From Phycisphaerales bacterium UBA2396 (lineage in GTDB: Bacteria; Planctomycetota; Phycisphaerae; Phycisphaerales; UBA1924), in the NCBI GenBank assembly GCA_002343325.1, contig DDSG01000146.1:1-11282 (forward strand): a DNA stretch of 11,282 nt, read 5' to 3'. Position 1 is the stretch's first letter. The number at the start of each line of letters is the position of its first letter. Positions 1 through 6,597 of this stretch are shown in pieces. The position numbers and the translations under genes were made by a program. Below the pieces are notes generated by a model. The model saw nothing but the letters and a program-made list of their open reading frames with translations, had not been told where the DNA came from and made no database searches.

Positions 1-2
1 TG

Positions 3-2234
3 TGGGGCGGGTTGTGGGGCCGGATGCGATCGATGTTCGCGGGCGGGGGCGCGACGGCGGCGGAGGATTTCATCGAGGAACGCAAGGCGCGTGCGGCGGA
101 GCGTGGGCGTGCGCGGCGGGCGCGGACGGCGGATGAAGCTCCGGGAGCGGCGTTCCCGGGCGAGGGCGGCGTGGTCGAGGGCGGCGGCGCCGAGTACGAG
201 GAATCGGCGGAGGATGTGGAGGAGCGCGGGCGGCAACTGGGGATCGAGGACCCCGACGCGGAGATGAAGGGCGCCCAGAGCGAGGACGAGGAAGAGGTTG
301 AGGAGGTTGAGGAGGACGAGGGCGCGGAGGCGGAGGCCCGGGAGGAGGAGGAAGAGGAGGACGATCTGCCGGGCGCGCCGCAGGTGTTTGATAAGGATGC
401 GCTGCGGGAGAAGATGTCGAAGCTGCCGGTGGTGTTCGGGCAGCAGAACCGTGAGATCGCGACGGACGCTGATCTTGCGGGGCTTCAGAACGGGGAGGCG
501 ATCGAGGAGGAGGGGAAGCAGTACCGGTTCCCGGGGCTTGATCTGCTGGAGAACCCGGAAGAGAACTTCAACGAGAAGCTCGAGGGGATGGTGCGGGAGC
601 AGGCGGCGGCGCTGGAAGAGGCGTTGCAGCAGTATGGGATTGACGGGGAGGTTGTGGGGATCGAGAGCGGGCCGGTGATCACGTTGTTTGACGTTCGGCT
701 GGCGCCGGGGACGAAGGTTTCGGCGGTGCAGGCGGTGAGCAGCGACGTGGCGCGTGCGCTCAAGGCGCTGAACATCCGGATTGTGCCGAACCAGTTGGGG
801 CGGGACACGATCGGGATCGAGGTGCCGAACCTTCAGAAGGAGAAGGTGAGGCTGAAGGAGCTGATGGCGAAGACGGAGCGATTCTCGAGCATGAAGCTCC
901 CGATGTTCCTTGGGAAGGACGCGAGCGGGGAGCCTTTGATCGAGGATCTGTCGAAGATGCCGCACATGCTGATCGCGGGGACGACGGGCTCGGGCAAGAG
1001 CGTGTGCATGAACACGATCATCATGGGATTCCTGTACACGAGGAAGCCGAGCGAGCTGAAGATGGTGCTGGTGGATCCGAAGATGGTGGAGATGTCGCAG
1101 TTCAAGGACATCCCGCACCTGATGTGTCCGGTGGTGACGGAGATGGGGAAGGCGGCGGCGATTCTGGAGTGGGCGTGCACGAAGATGGACGAGCGGTACG
1201 AACTGCTCGCGGAGGCGGGGTGCCGCGACATCGGGGCGTACAACGAGCTGACGTGGGAGGAGTTGAAGGATCGGCTGGGGATCGCGAGCGACGAGGAGGG
1301 TGCGAAGGTTCCGCGGAAGCTGCCTTACATGGTGTTCATCATCGACGAGCTGGCGGACCTGATGATGACGGCGAAGGAAGTGGAGAGCCACATCATCCGG
1401 ATCGCGCAGAAGGCGCGAGCGGTGGGGATGCACCTGATCCTGGCGACGCAGCGGCCGCAGGCGAACGTGGTGACGGGTCTGATCAAGAGCAACATGCCGT
1501 GCCGGGTGGCGTTCCGTGTGGCGAGCGGGATGGACAGCCGGATCGTTCTGGACACGAAGGGTGCGGAGCTGCTGCTTGGGCACGGGGACATGCTGTTCCT
1601 GAATCCGAGGACGAACAAGCTGGCGCGTGCGCAGGGGACCCTTGTGGACGACAAGGAGATCCGGAGCGTGGTGCGGTTCATGAAGGACGTGTCGGGTCCG
1701 AGCTTCGAGCGGCAGTTGCTGGTGCTGAGGAAGCCGAGCGAGGACGGGAGCGGGCTTGGGCAGTTGTCGGACGAGGAGCGGTTGCTGCAGAGCAAGAACA
1801 ACTCGTCGGCGAGCCTGAAGGCGGCGCAGGAAGATCCGCTGTTCGAGCGAGCGGTGGAGATTGTGCTGGAGACGCGTCGGGGGAGCGTGAGCCTGCTGCA
1901 GAGGCGTCTGGCGATCGGGTACACGCGTTCGAGCCGGCTGATCGATCTGATGGGGATCGCGGGGATCATCTCGGACCACAAGGGGAGCGTGGCGCGGGAC
2001 GTGCTGGTCACGCCCGAGGAGTGGGAGATGATGAAGAAGATGGCGCAGGAGGAGGCGCGGGAGAAGGGGATCGCGTGGCCTGTGCGAGGGAAGGAAGAGC
2101 AGGGGGCGTTGTTCAACGGGGAGAGCCCGGCGGCGGCGGCGGAGGATGAGGAGTTTGAGGAGGGGGACGAGGACGAAGAGCCGCCGTTTGAGCGGGGGCG
2201 GAAGAAGCAGGACGACGACGACGAGGACCTGTGA
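3..2234 (+). CDS. ftsK: DNA translocase FtsK/SpoIIIE (5'-partial)
   Basis: Hexameric ATP-driven DNA pump that moves chromosome ends through the division septum. The reading frame is open to the left edge with no stop, so the gene is cut at its 5' end. The membrane-spanning N-terminus is missing; TTG at 12 is only the first possible start inside the window. Residues below count from that TTG. An acidic, charged linker covers about 15-130, and the alpha domain about 170-290. The motor has Walker A GTTGSGKS (323-330) and Walker B MVFIIDE (440-446). The winged-helix gamma domain (about 605-670, with GYTRSSRLIDLM) normally reads polar DNA motifs. An unusual acidic tail of about 70 residues follows and ends in DDDDEDL. 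A strong terminator lies just downstream, so ftsK ends its own transcription unit. The family call is certain; choosing FtsK over SpoIIIE/SftA naming is convention. Confidence 0.96.
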   Translation, partial: WGGLWGRMRSMFAGGGATAAEDFIEERKARAAERGRARRARTADEAPGAAFPGEGGVVEGGGAEYEESAEDVEERGRQLGIEDPDAEMKGAQSEDEEEVEEVEEDEGAEAEAREEEEEEDDLPGAPQVFDKDALREKMSKLPVVFGQQNREIATDADLAGLQNGEAIEEEGKQYRFPGLDLLENPEENFNEKLEGMVREQAAALEEALQQYGIDGEVVGIESGPVITLFDVRLAPGTKVSAVQAVSSDVARALKALNIRIVPNQLGRDTIGIEVPNLQKEKVRLKELMAKTERFSSMKLPMFLGKDASGEPLIEDLSKMPHMLIAGTTGSGKSVCMNTIIMGFLYTRKPSELKMVLVDPKMVEMSQFKDIPHLMCPVVTEMGKAAAILEWACTKMDERYELLAEAGCRDIGAYNELTWEELKDRLGIASDEEGAKVPRKLPYMVFIIDELADLMMTAKEVESHIIRIAQKARAVGMHLILATQRPQANVVTGLIKSNMPCRVAFRVASGMDSRIVLDTKGAELLLGHGDMLFLNPRTNKLARAQGTLVDDKEIRSVVRFMKDVSGPSFERQLLVLRKPSEDGSGLGQLSDEERLLQSKNNSSASLKAAQEDPLFERAVEIVLETRRGSVSLLQRRLAIGYTRSSRLIDLMGIAGIISDHKGSVARDVLVTPEEWEMMKKMAQEEAREKGIAWPVRGKEEQGALFNGESPAAAAEDEEFEEGDEDEEPPFERGRKKQDDDDEDL
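283..366 (+). repeat. GAG-rich low-complexity purine tract inside ftsK
   Basis: This nearly pure-purine stretch is built from GAG/GAA/GAC codons and encodes a run of Glu and Asp in the FtsK linker. It includes a perfect tandem pair of the 9-mer GAGGTTGAG at 294-302 and 303-311. Such tracts change length easily by slippage, so the linker length probably varies between relatives. Confidence 0.7.
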
Positions 2235-2255
2235 GTGACGTGATTGTCCGCACCC

Positions 2256-2283
2256 AACCCCCTCGGACCCCGAGGGGGTTTTT
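2256..2283 (+). terminator. Intrinsic terminator after ftsK
   Basis: A perfect 9-bp stem, CCCCCTCGG (2258-2266) with CCGAGGGGG (2270-2278), encloses a 3-base loop ACC and runs into TTTTT (2279-2283). AA at 2256-2257 can extend pairing by two bases into the T tract. It starts 21 bases after the ftsK stop and separates ftsK from ogt. It is the only convincing Rho-independent terminator in the window. Confidence 0.93.
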
Positions 2284-2319
2284 CGTTGGTGGTTGGTGGC
2301 GGCGTAGTGTTTGGGCGCG

Positions 2320-2820
2320 ATGAGCGTGGCCGAGGCGACATGCTGGGTGGAGACGCCGGTGGGTCGGGTGGTGGTGTCGGCGACGGCGCGGGGGGTGTCG
2401 CGGGTGTCGTTTGCGGCGGGCGAGGGAACGGGGGCGGAGGGGGAGCCCGAGGCGCGTGCGATGCGGGATCGGGCGGTGGCGGAATTGCGGGAGTACTTCG
2501 AGGGGCGTCGGCGGGTGTTTACGGTGCCGGTGGATCAGGTGGGGACGGCGTTCCAGCGGGCGGTGTGGGAGCGGCTGGCGGCGATCCCGTACGGGGCGAC
2601 GGCGACGTACGGGGAGATCGCGCGGGAGGTTGGGCGTGAGGGTGGCGCGCGTGCGGTGGGGATGGCGAACCATGCGAATGCGGTGGCGGTGATCGTGCCT
2701 TGTCATCGGGTGGTGGGCGCGGGCGGGGCGCTGACGGGGTACGCGGGGGGCGTGGCCGTGAAGCGGTGGCTGCTGGGGCACGAGCGTGGCGGGGAGCTGT
2801 GGAAGGGGGTCGGGGCGTGA
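2320..2820 (+). CDS. ogt: Methylated-DNA--protein-cysteine S-methyltransferase
   Basis: Suicide DNA-repair protein that transfers the alkyl group from O6-alkylguanine (and O4-alkylthymine) to its own cysteine. It is 166 residues from ATG 2320, the usual Ogt length. The poorly conserved N-terminal domain covers about 1-70. The conserved C-terminal domain has FQRAVWERLAAIPYG (78-92), a helix-turn-helix with R111, the active-site motif PCHRV with C128 as acceptor, and GYAGG...KRWLLGHE (140-155). Before the PCHRV motif it has NA (120-121) where many relatives have NP. TTG 2311 is a possible earlier start adding three residues; neither start has a clear Shine-Dalgarno. It has no Ada-type regulatory domain. 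Its stop overlaps the GTG start of the next gene by four bases, so repair and lipoprotein genes look cotranscribed. A promoter should lie in the short gap after the ftsK terminator, but I cannot pick out its elements. Confidence 0.95.
   Translation: MSVAEATCWVETPVGRVVVSATARGVSRVSFAAGEGTGAEGEPEARAMRDRAVAELREYFEGRRRVFTVPVDQVGTAFQRAVWERLAAIPYGATATYGEIAREVGREGGARAVGMANHANAVAVIVPCHRVVGAGGALTGYAGGVAVKRWLLGHERGGELWKGVGA
2801..2809 (+). promoter_or_regulatory. Ribosome binding site deciding the GTG 2817 start
   Basis: GGAAGGGGG lies inside the 3' end of ogt, 7 bases before GTG 2817. It supports starting the COG3014-like lipoprotein at the GTGA overlap rather than at the upstream in-frame codons within ogt. 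Confidence 0.6.
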
Positions 2821-4487
2821 GTGTCGCGCGGGCGAAGGGCGTGAAGTCGGGTTGGTCGGTGGTGGCGTGCGCCGGGTGGGCGGCGTTGGCGGGGGGCTGC
2901 GCGAGCGGGCCGGATCTGCCGGTGCTGATGGATCGGGGCGAGTTTGGCGTGGTGCGTGAGGCGTTGGCGGGTTCGCTGACGGAGGACCGGTCGGATCGGT
3001 CGTACATCCTGGACCGGATGGGGCTGACGATCGCGTCGCTGGCGGACGGGTATCCGAGGCAGGCGCGGGTGGCGTCGGGGGAGATGTACGACCTGCTGTC
3101 GACGGCGGGGATCAACGAGGATCGGACGGTGGCGTCGGTGGTGCTGGTGGAGGGCGTGAAGATCTGGAAGGGGGAGCCTTTCGAGCAGGCGATGGCGTAC
3201 GCGTATGTGTCGATGGCGCGGGCGAGCGAGGGGCAGTGGGACAACGCGGGGGTGGCGGCGCGGGAGTCGCTGTTCCGGCTGAAGACCTTCGGCGATCGGG
3301 TGTCGACGTCGGCGGATCTGGTGCGGGAGGCGCAGCGGCGGGATGGGGAGAGTTCGGCGTACCTGGACAGCGGGTACCAGCCGGTGGAGACGGACTTTGT
3401 GCCGGGGTATGTGCTGGCGGGGTTGTCGGCGCTGGCGCTGGGAAGCACGGCGGAGGCGACGGACCAGTTCTCGAAGGCGGTGCGGTTCAACGCGGGGATG
3501 AAGCCCGTGACGGACCGGCTGCTGGGGGGGAGCTTCAACACGGTGCTGGTGGTGGAGGCCGGGGTGGGCCCGGAGAAGGTGCGGTATGGGCCCGACGGGG
3601 CGCTGACGCGTTTTGTGCCCAGGCGCGGGTCGCTGAGCGACCAGGCGGGGCTTGTGGCGGAGGTGGACGGGGTGACGCTCGAGCCGGTGCCCGTGGCGGC
3701 GGACATGAACGAGCTGGCGGCGAAGCACTTCTGGAACAACCTCGAGGATGTTCGGCGTGCGAAGAGCCTGATCGGCAACGTGCTGGTGGCGGGCGGGGCG
3801 ATCGTGGCGATGTCGTCGGACGATCGGCGGGCGCAGACGGCGGGGTTGGCGGTGGCGCTGGGGGGATTGCTGCTGAAGGCGACGTCGGGCGCGGACACGC
3901 GGCACTGCGAGTTTCTGCCGCAGCGGGTGTACTTCGTGCCGATGACGATCGAGAAGGCGGACACGACGGTGAGGCTGAGTGTGTCGGGACGGTCGTGGTC
4001 GATCGTGCTGCCGGGGGTGGATCCGCCGGCGGAGGGTGAGCGGTTTCAGTTGCGGTATGTGCGGATCCCGGCGGCGCCGGTGGACTGGGCGCGAGCGGGC
4101 GCGACGGCGGTGCTGTACGCAAATGACGGGTACGCGGGGCGTGTGGCGGGGGATGAGCTGCCTTACATCCTGGGGGGGACGTGCGTGCGGATGCCGACGC
4201 TGGAGGTGCTGGAGCGGTACCAGGCGGCGGGGCGGCTGAGGGACCTGACGCTGGCGGACCTGAGGAACCTGTACGCGGCGGAGGGGATCATTCTGGACCC
4301 GAACGACCCCCGACTGGTGGGCGAGCGGCATGTTCTGGAGGGGGGGAGGAGTTTGGTTGCACCGCAGGCGGGGACGGCGGGGTATACGCGGGTGTTCTGC
4401 CGTGGGCATCTGCCATACGCTGCGCGGAGCAAAGAGGTGCGTGAGCGGCAGGCGGCGGAGAAGGCGAAGGGAGCCGGGGGCGGGTGA
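2817..4487 (+). CDS. COG3014-like tetratricopeptide-type lipoprotein
   Basis: Predicted lipoprotein of 556 residues and unknown biochemical role. The signal peptide has Lys/Arg (R5, K7, K10), a hydrophobic core, and a LAGGC lipobox with Cys28. The N-terminal half is helical and repeat-like; a KGEPFEQAMAYAYVSMA segment (about 118-134) resembles the conserved part of COG3014 proteins. A glycine-rich hydrophobic segment (about 321-358) leads into ADTRHCEFLPQRVYFVP (359-375). That stretch recalls the ADTR...LP signature I associate with this family. A second conserved-looking block, YTRVFCRGHLPY, is at 523-534. GTG 2817 is chosen because it overlaps the ogt stop (GTGA), has a good ribosome site and gives a complete lipoprotein signal. 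COG3014, YcfL and LpoB genes sit in the same order in many proteobacteria, which supports the call; the assignment is from recalled similarity, not a search. Confidence 0.75.
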   Translation: MSVARAKGVKSGWSVVACAGWAALAGGCASGPDLPVLMDRGEFGVVREALAGSLTEDRSDRSYILDRMGLTIASLADGYPRQARVASGEMYDLLSTAGINEDRTVASVVLVEGVKIWKGEPFEQAMAYAYVSMARASEGQWDNAGVAARESLFRLKTFGDRVSTSADLVREAQRRDGESSAYLDSGYQPVETDFVPGYVLAGLSALALGSTAEATDQFSKAVRFNAGMKPVTDRLLGGSFNTVLVVEAGVGPEKVRYGPDGALTRFVPRRGSLSDQAGLVAEVDGVTLEPVPVAADMNELAAKHFWNNLEDVRRAKSLIGNVLVAGGAIVAMSSDDRRAQTAGLAVALGGLLLKATSGADTRHCEFLPQRVYFVPMTIEKADTTVRLSVSGRSWSIVLPGVDPPAEGERFQLRYVRIPAAPVDWARAGATAVLYANDGYAGRVAGDELPYILGGTCVRMPTLEVLERYQAAGRLRDLTLADLRNLYAAEGIILDPNDPRLVGERHVLEGGRSLVAPQAGTAGYTRVFCRGHLPYAARSKEVRERQAAEKAKGAGGG

Positions 4488-4489
4488 AC

Positions 4490-4493
4490 GGAG
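4490..4493 (+). promoter_or_regulatory. Ribosome binding site deciding the ATG 4502 start
   Basis: GGAG is 8 bases upstream of ATG 4502. It favours ATG 4502 over GTG 4484, which overlaps the previous stop and has no comparable site. Confidence 0.55.
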
Positions 4494-4501
4494 CGACGAC
4501 G

Positions 4502-4924
4502 ATGAAGCGGACGCAGATGGCGGGAGTGGTTGCGGTGGTGGCGGGGAGCGCGTGTGTGTTGGGTGGGTGTTTGTCGACGGATCCTGCGCCGGCGATGGCG
4601 GACCCGATCGCGCTGGCGAACTATCCGGGGATCGAGGTTGAGCCGGGGCTGCAGGCGTTCGTGGTGGTGAGCCAGCCGAATATTGAGCGTCGGGAGGACG
4701 GGACGATCTCGCGGATCTCGGTGCCTGTGCGGGCGGCGACGAACGACAACGAGATGAACATCCAGTACGAGTACAAGTACTTTGACGCGAAGGGATTTCC
4801 GCTGAAGGTGCAGGGCGGGATGCGGTACATGAGGCTGCCGATGCGGAAGCAGATGTTCCTTGAGGATTCGCCGATGGACACGACGGCGAAGGACGTTCGG
4901 CTGTACATCCGTTCGGCGCGATAA
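4502..4924 (+). CDS. ycfL: YcfL/DUF1425-family lipoprotein
   Basis: Small predicted lipoprotein of 140 residues. The signal peptide starts MKR, has a hydrophobic core, and ends in a canonical lipobox LGGC (Cys23). The body (about 45-138) looks like the YcfL beta-sandwich. It has VSQPNIERRE, then a strand-rich centre with YEYKYFDAKGFPL, which matches the YcfL pattern of an aromatic strand followed by YDARG. It closes with DVRLYIRSAR, like the VRLYL end of E. coli YcfL. YcfL has no proven activity; its gene is next to lpoB (ycfM) in E. coli, as here. The previous gene ends 14 bases upstream and the LpoB-like gene starts 11 bases downstream. GTG 4484 would add six residues, but the ribosome site favours ATG 4502. 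Confidence 0.82.
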   Translation: MKRTQMAGVVAVVAGSACVLGGCLSTDPAPAMADPIALANYPGIEVEPGLQAFVVVSQPNIERREDGTISRISVPVRAATNDNEMNIQYEYKYFDAKGFPLKVQGGMRYMRLPMRKQMFLEDSPMDTTAKDVRLYIRSAR

Positions 4925-4931
4925 GAGGTGA
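4923..4931 (+). promoter_or_regulatory. Strong ribosome binding site of the LpoB-like gene
   Basis: AAGAGGTGA overlaps the end of the ycfL stop codon and lies 4 bases before ATG 4936. It is one of the best Shine-Dalgarno sequences in the window and fixes this start. Confidence 0.7.
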
Positions 4932-4935
4932 GACG

Positions 4936-5544
4936 ATGAAGGCGAGCGATGCGGTGAAGGCGGCGTGTGTGGTCGGGGTGCTGGCGGCGTGGGGCGGCGG
5001 GTGCACGCCGGCGCCGCGCGGGAACAGCGCGGGGCGGATCCCGGTGGACGTGACGACGCCGGGGGAGAGCCCGGCGCACGGGATTCCGCTGGCGTCGCTG
5101 GACGAGTTTGCGTCGCAGGTGGCGACGCAGTTGGCGAACGATCTGGGGTCGATCCCGGAGGTCAAGAGCGCGACGGGTCGTGTGACGATCGTGTTCGGGG
5201 ACATCGTGAACGAGACGGACATGGTGCCGACGCGGGACTTCGTGGCGTTTCGGAACAAGATCAGGCAGTATCTGCAGAACACGAGCTTCCGGGAGAAGGC
5301 GCGGTTCGTGGAGAGCCGAGATGCGCTGGCGTCGCTGCGTGCGCGGGAGAGGCCGGCGGGGGCGGTGACGGACACGAGCGTGCCGGTGGTGAACCCGCGT
5401 GAGACGTACTACCTGAACGGGAACTTCTACCGGCTGGCGCGGAACCGGGTGAGCCAGTACGAGATGTCGTTCCGGCTGGTGAACGACTTTGACGCGACGA
5501 TCGTGTGGGAGAACGTGCCATATCCGGCGAAGTTCCAGCACTAG
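4936..5544 (+). CDS. lpoB: LpoB-like penicillin-binding-protein activator lipoprotein
   Basis: In gammaproteobacteria LpoB is an outer-membrane lipoprotein that contacts the bifunctional peptidoglycan synthase PBP1b and stimulates it. This 202-residue protein is close to the E. coli length (about 213). It has a signal peptide ending in GGGC (Cys23; Gly rather than Leu/Ala at -3, so the lipobox is weak). A short Pro/Gly-rich linker (about 24-52) follows, then the LpoB fold: LDEFASQVATQLANDL (55-70), strand GRVTIVFGDIVNETD (81-95), helix FVAFRNKIRQYL (102-113) and ARFV (122-125). The C-terminal strands carry YEMSFRLVND (175-184) and end with ATIVWENVPYPAKF. The linker is shorter than the long disordered one of E. 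coli LpoB, which spans the peptidoglycan layer. ATG 4936 is fixed by a strong ribosome site. It lies in the COG3014-YcfL-LpoB order. Family confidence is high; the partner synthase is not in the window. Confidence 0.88.
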   Translation: MKASDAVKAACVVGVLAAWGGGCTPAPRGNSAGRIPVDVTTPGESPAHGIPLASLDEFASQVATQLANDLGSIPEVKSATGRVTIVFGDIVNETDMVPTRDFVAFRNKIRQYLQNTSFREKARFVESRDALASLRARERPAGAVTDTSVPVVNPRETYYLNGNFYRLARNRVSQYEMSFRLVNDFDATIVWENVPYPAKFQH

Positions 5545-6107
5545 GTCGGCGTGCGTTGATCGCGTCGGCGGCGCTTGGGTGCATCGCGGTGCTCGCGGGC
5601 GGGGGGTGTGGCGCGCCGCCCAAGAGCACGCGGATGACGCTCGATGACGTGGAGGCGATGACGACGGAGATGTCGGCGAGCCTGCGTCGTGGGCTCTTGA
5701 GCGGGCGGAGTGCTTCTTCGGAGGAGATGCGGATCGCGATCACGCGGGTGGAGAACCGGACGCGGCACCTGATGGACCCGAGCGAGCAGTGGGCGATCAT
5801 GGACCGGGTGGCCAAGAGCGTGCCGATCACGACGCTGGCGGAAGAGGCGAACGTGCGGTTTGTGCTGGAGCGTGACTTTGAGCGGGAGGCGAAGGCGCGG
5901 GGGACGCTGCCGGCGGAATTTGGAAGGGAGCGTCGGGTGACGCACGTGATGCGGGCGGTGTTCGACTCGCCGACGCGTGAGGGGCTGCGGGACCGGACGG
6001 ACGCGTACCTGTGCCGATTCTCGATCCTGGAGCTTTCGAGCGGGGAAGAGGTGTGGGCGGACTCGTTTGATTTCAAGCGTGTGGCGCGGGGGAACTTCCT
6101 GGATTAG
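5505..6107 (+). CDS. Second, divergent LpoB-like lipoprotein
   Basis: A 200-residue protein that follows the LpoB plan but has diverged. LDDVEAMTTEMSASL (46-60) matches the first helix. MRIAITRVENRTRHLM (75-90) matches the strand and loop that in the neighbour read VTIVFGDIVNETDM. VRFVLERDF (117-125) matches its ARFVESRDA. YLCRFSILELSSGEEVWADS (168-187) matches the last strands. It is therefore probably a tandem duplicate of the LpoB-like gene. The start is uncertain. GTG 5505 overlaps the previous gene by 40 bases and has no ribosome site, but it gives a full lipoprotein signal with GRR before the core and a GGGC lipobox (Cys35). TTG 5556 has a weak AGGT upstream but leaves a signal with no positive charge. 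No ATG fits. I favour GTG 5505 because the GRRALIASAALGC segment looks like a real export signal. Confidence 0.78.
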   Translation: MGERAISGEVPALGRRALIASAALGCIAVLAGGGCGAPPKSTRMTLDDVEAMTTEMSASLRRGLLSGRSASSEEMRIAITRVENRTRHLMDPSEQWAIMDRVAKSVPITTLAEEANVRFVLERDFEREAKARGTLPAEFGRERRVTHVMRAVFDSPTREGLRDRTDAYLCRFSILELSSGEEVWADSFDFKRVARGNFLD

Positions 6108-6159
6108 CGGGGTTGTTGGGCTGGGAATCCGCGCGGGGGGATGTGGCGAAGTGGGTGGG

Positions 6160-6597
6160 ATGAGCGGCGAGACGGTGTTGCTGATGGTGCACGCGGGGTC
6201 GACGGCGTTCATGGCCGGGCTGATCTGGTTCGTGCAGGTGGTGCACTACCCGATGTTCGTGGGGGTTGGTGAGGAGTCGTGGCGGGCGTACTCGGCGGAG
6301 CATCAGCGTCGGACGACGTGGGTGGTCGGGCCGGTGATGATGGTGGAGCTTGTCACGACGGCGGCGGTGGCGCTGGGGCTGGCGGGGTCGGTGGCGGGAT
6401 GGATGGGGTGGCTCGGCGCGGGGATGCTGGCGGGCGTGTGGGCGTCGACGTTTCTGGTGCAGGTGCCGATGCACGAGCGGCTGGGTCGCGGGCGCGAGGT
6501 GGCGGTGATGCGTCGGCTGGTGGCGACGAACTGGGTGCGGACGGTGCTGTGGAGTGCGCGGGCGGTGCTGGCGTTGTGGATGCTGGGGCTGGCTTAG
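6160..6597 (+). CDS. Conserved-looking four-helix membrane protein, function unknown
   Basis: 145 residues with four likely membrane helices at about 3-28, 54-76, 80-104 and 124-143. Conserved-looking positions sit at helix ends: H11 and H29 in VVHYPMF, the RRTTWVVGP stretch (50-58), VPMHERL (102-108), and NWVRTVLWSAR (124-134). I recall similar small membrane proteins in other bacteria but no assigned role; histidines near helix ends could bind haem or metal, which is speculation. ATG 6160 is chosen because it begins just before helix 1; the G-rich GGTGGG upstream is a weak ribosome site. It is 52 bases after the second LpoB-like gene, so it may be the last gene of that operon. Its TAG stop overlaps the TAA stop of the oppositely oriented acetyltransferase gene. 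Confidence 0.85.
   Translation: MSGETVLLMVHAGSTAFMAGLIWFVQVVHYPMFVGVGEESWRAYSAEHQRRTTWVVGPVMMVELVTTAAVALGLAGSVAGWMGWLGAGMLAGVWASTFLVQVPMHERLGRGREVAVMRRLVATNWVRTVLWSARAVLALWMLGLA

Noticed and set aside
1004..2149. 381-codon plus-strand frame within ftsK
   Set aside because: Alternate frame of conserved ftsK motor sequence, very Gly/Glu/Ala-rich, with no recognisable motif.
2703..5375. 890-codon open frame on the minus strand opposite the lipoprotein genes
   Set aside because: Its translation is an Arg/Pro/His-rich low-complexity shadow typical of very high G+C DNA. The plus strand has recognisable families and signal peptides throughout.
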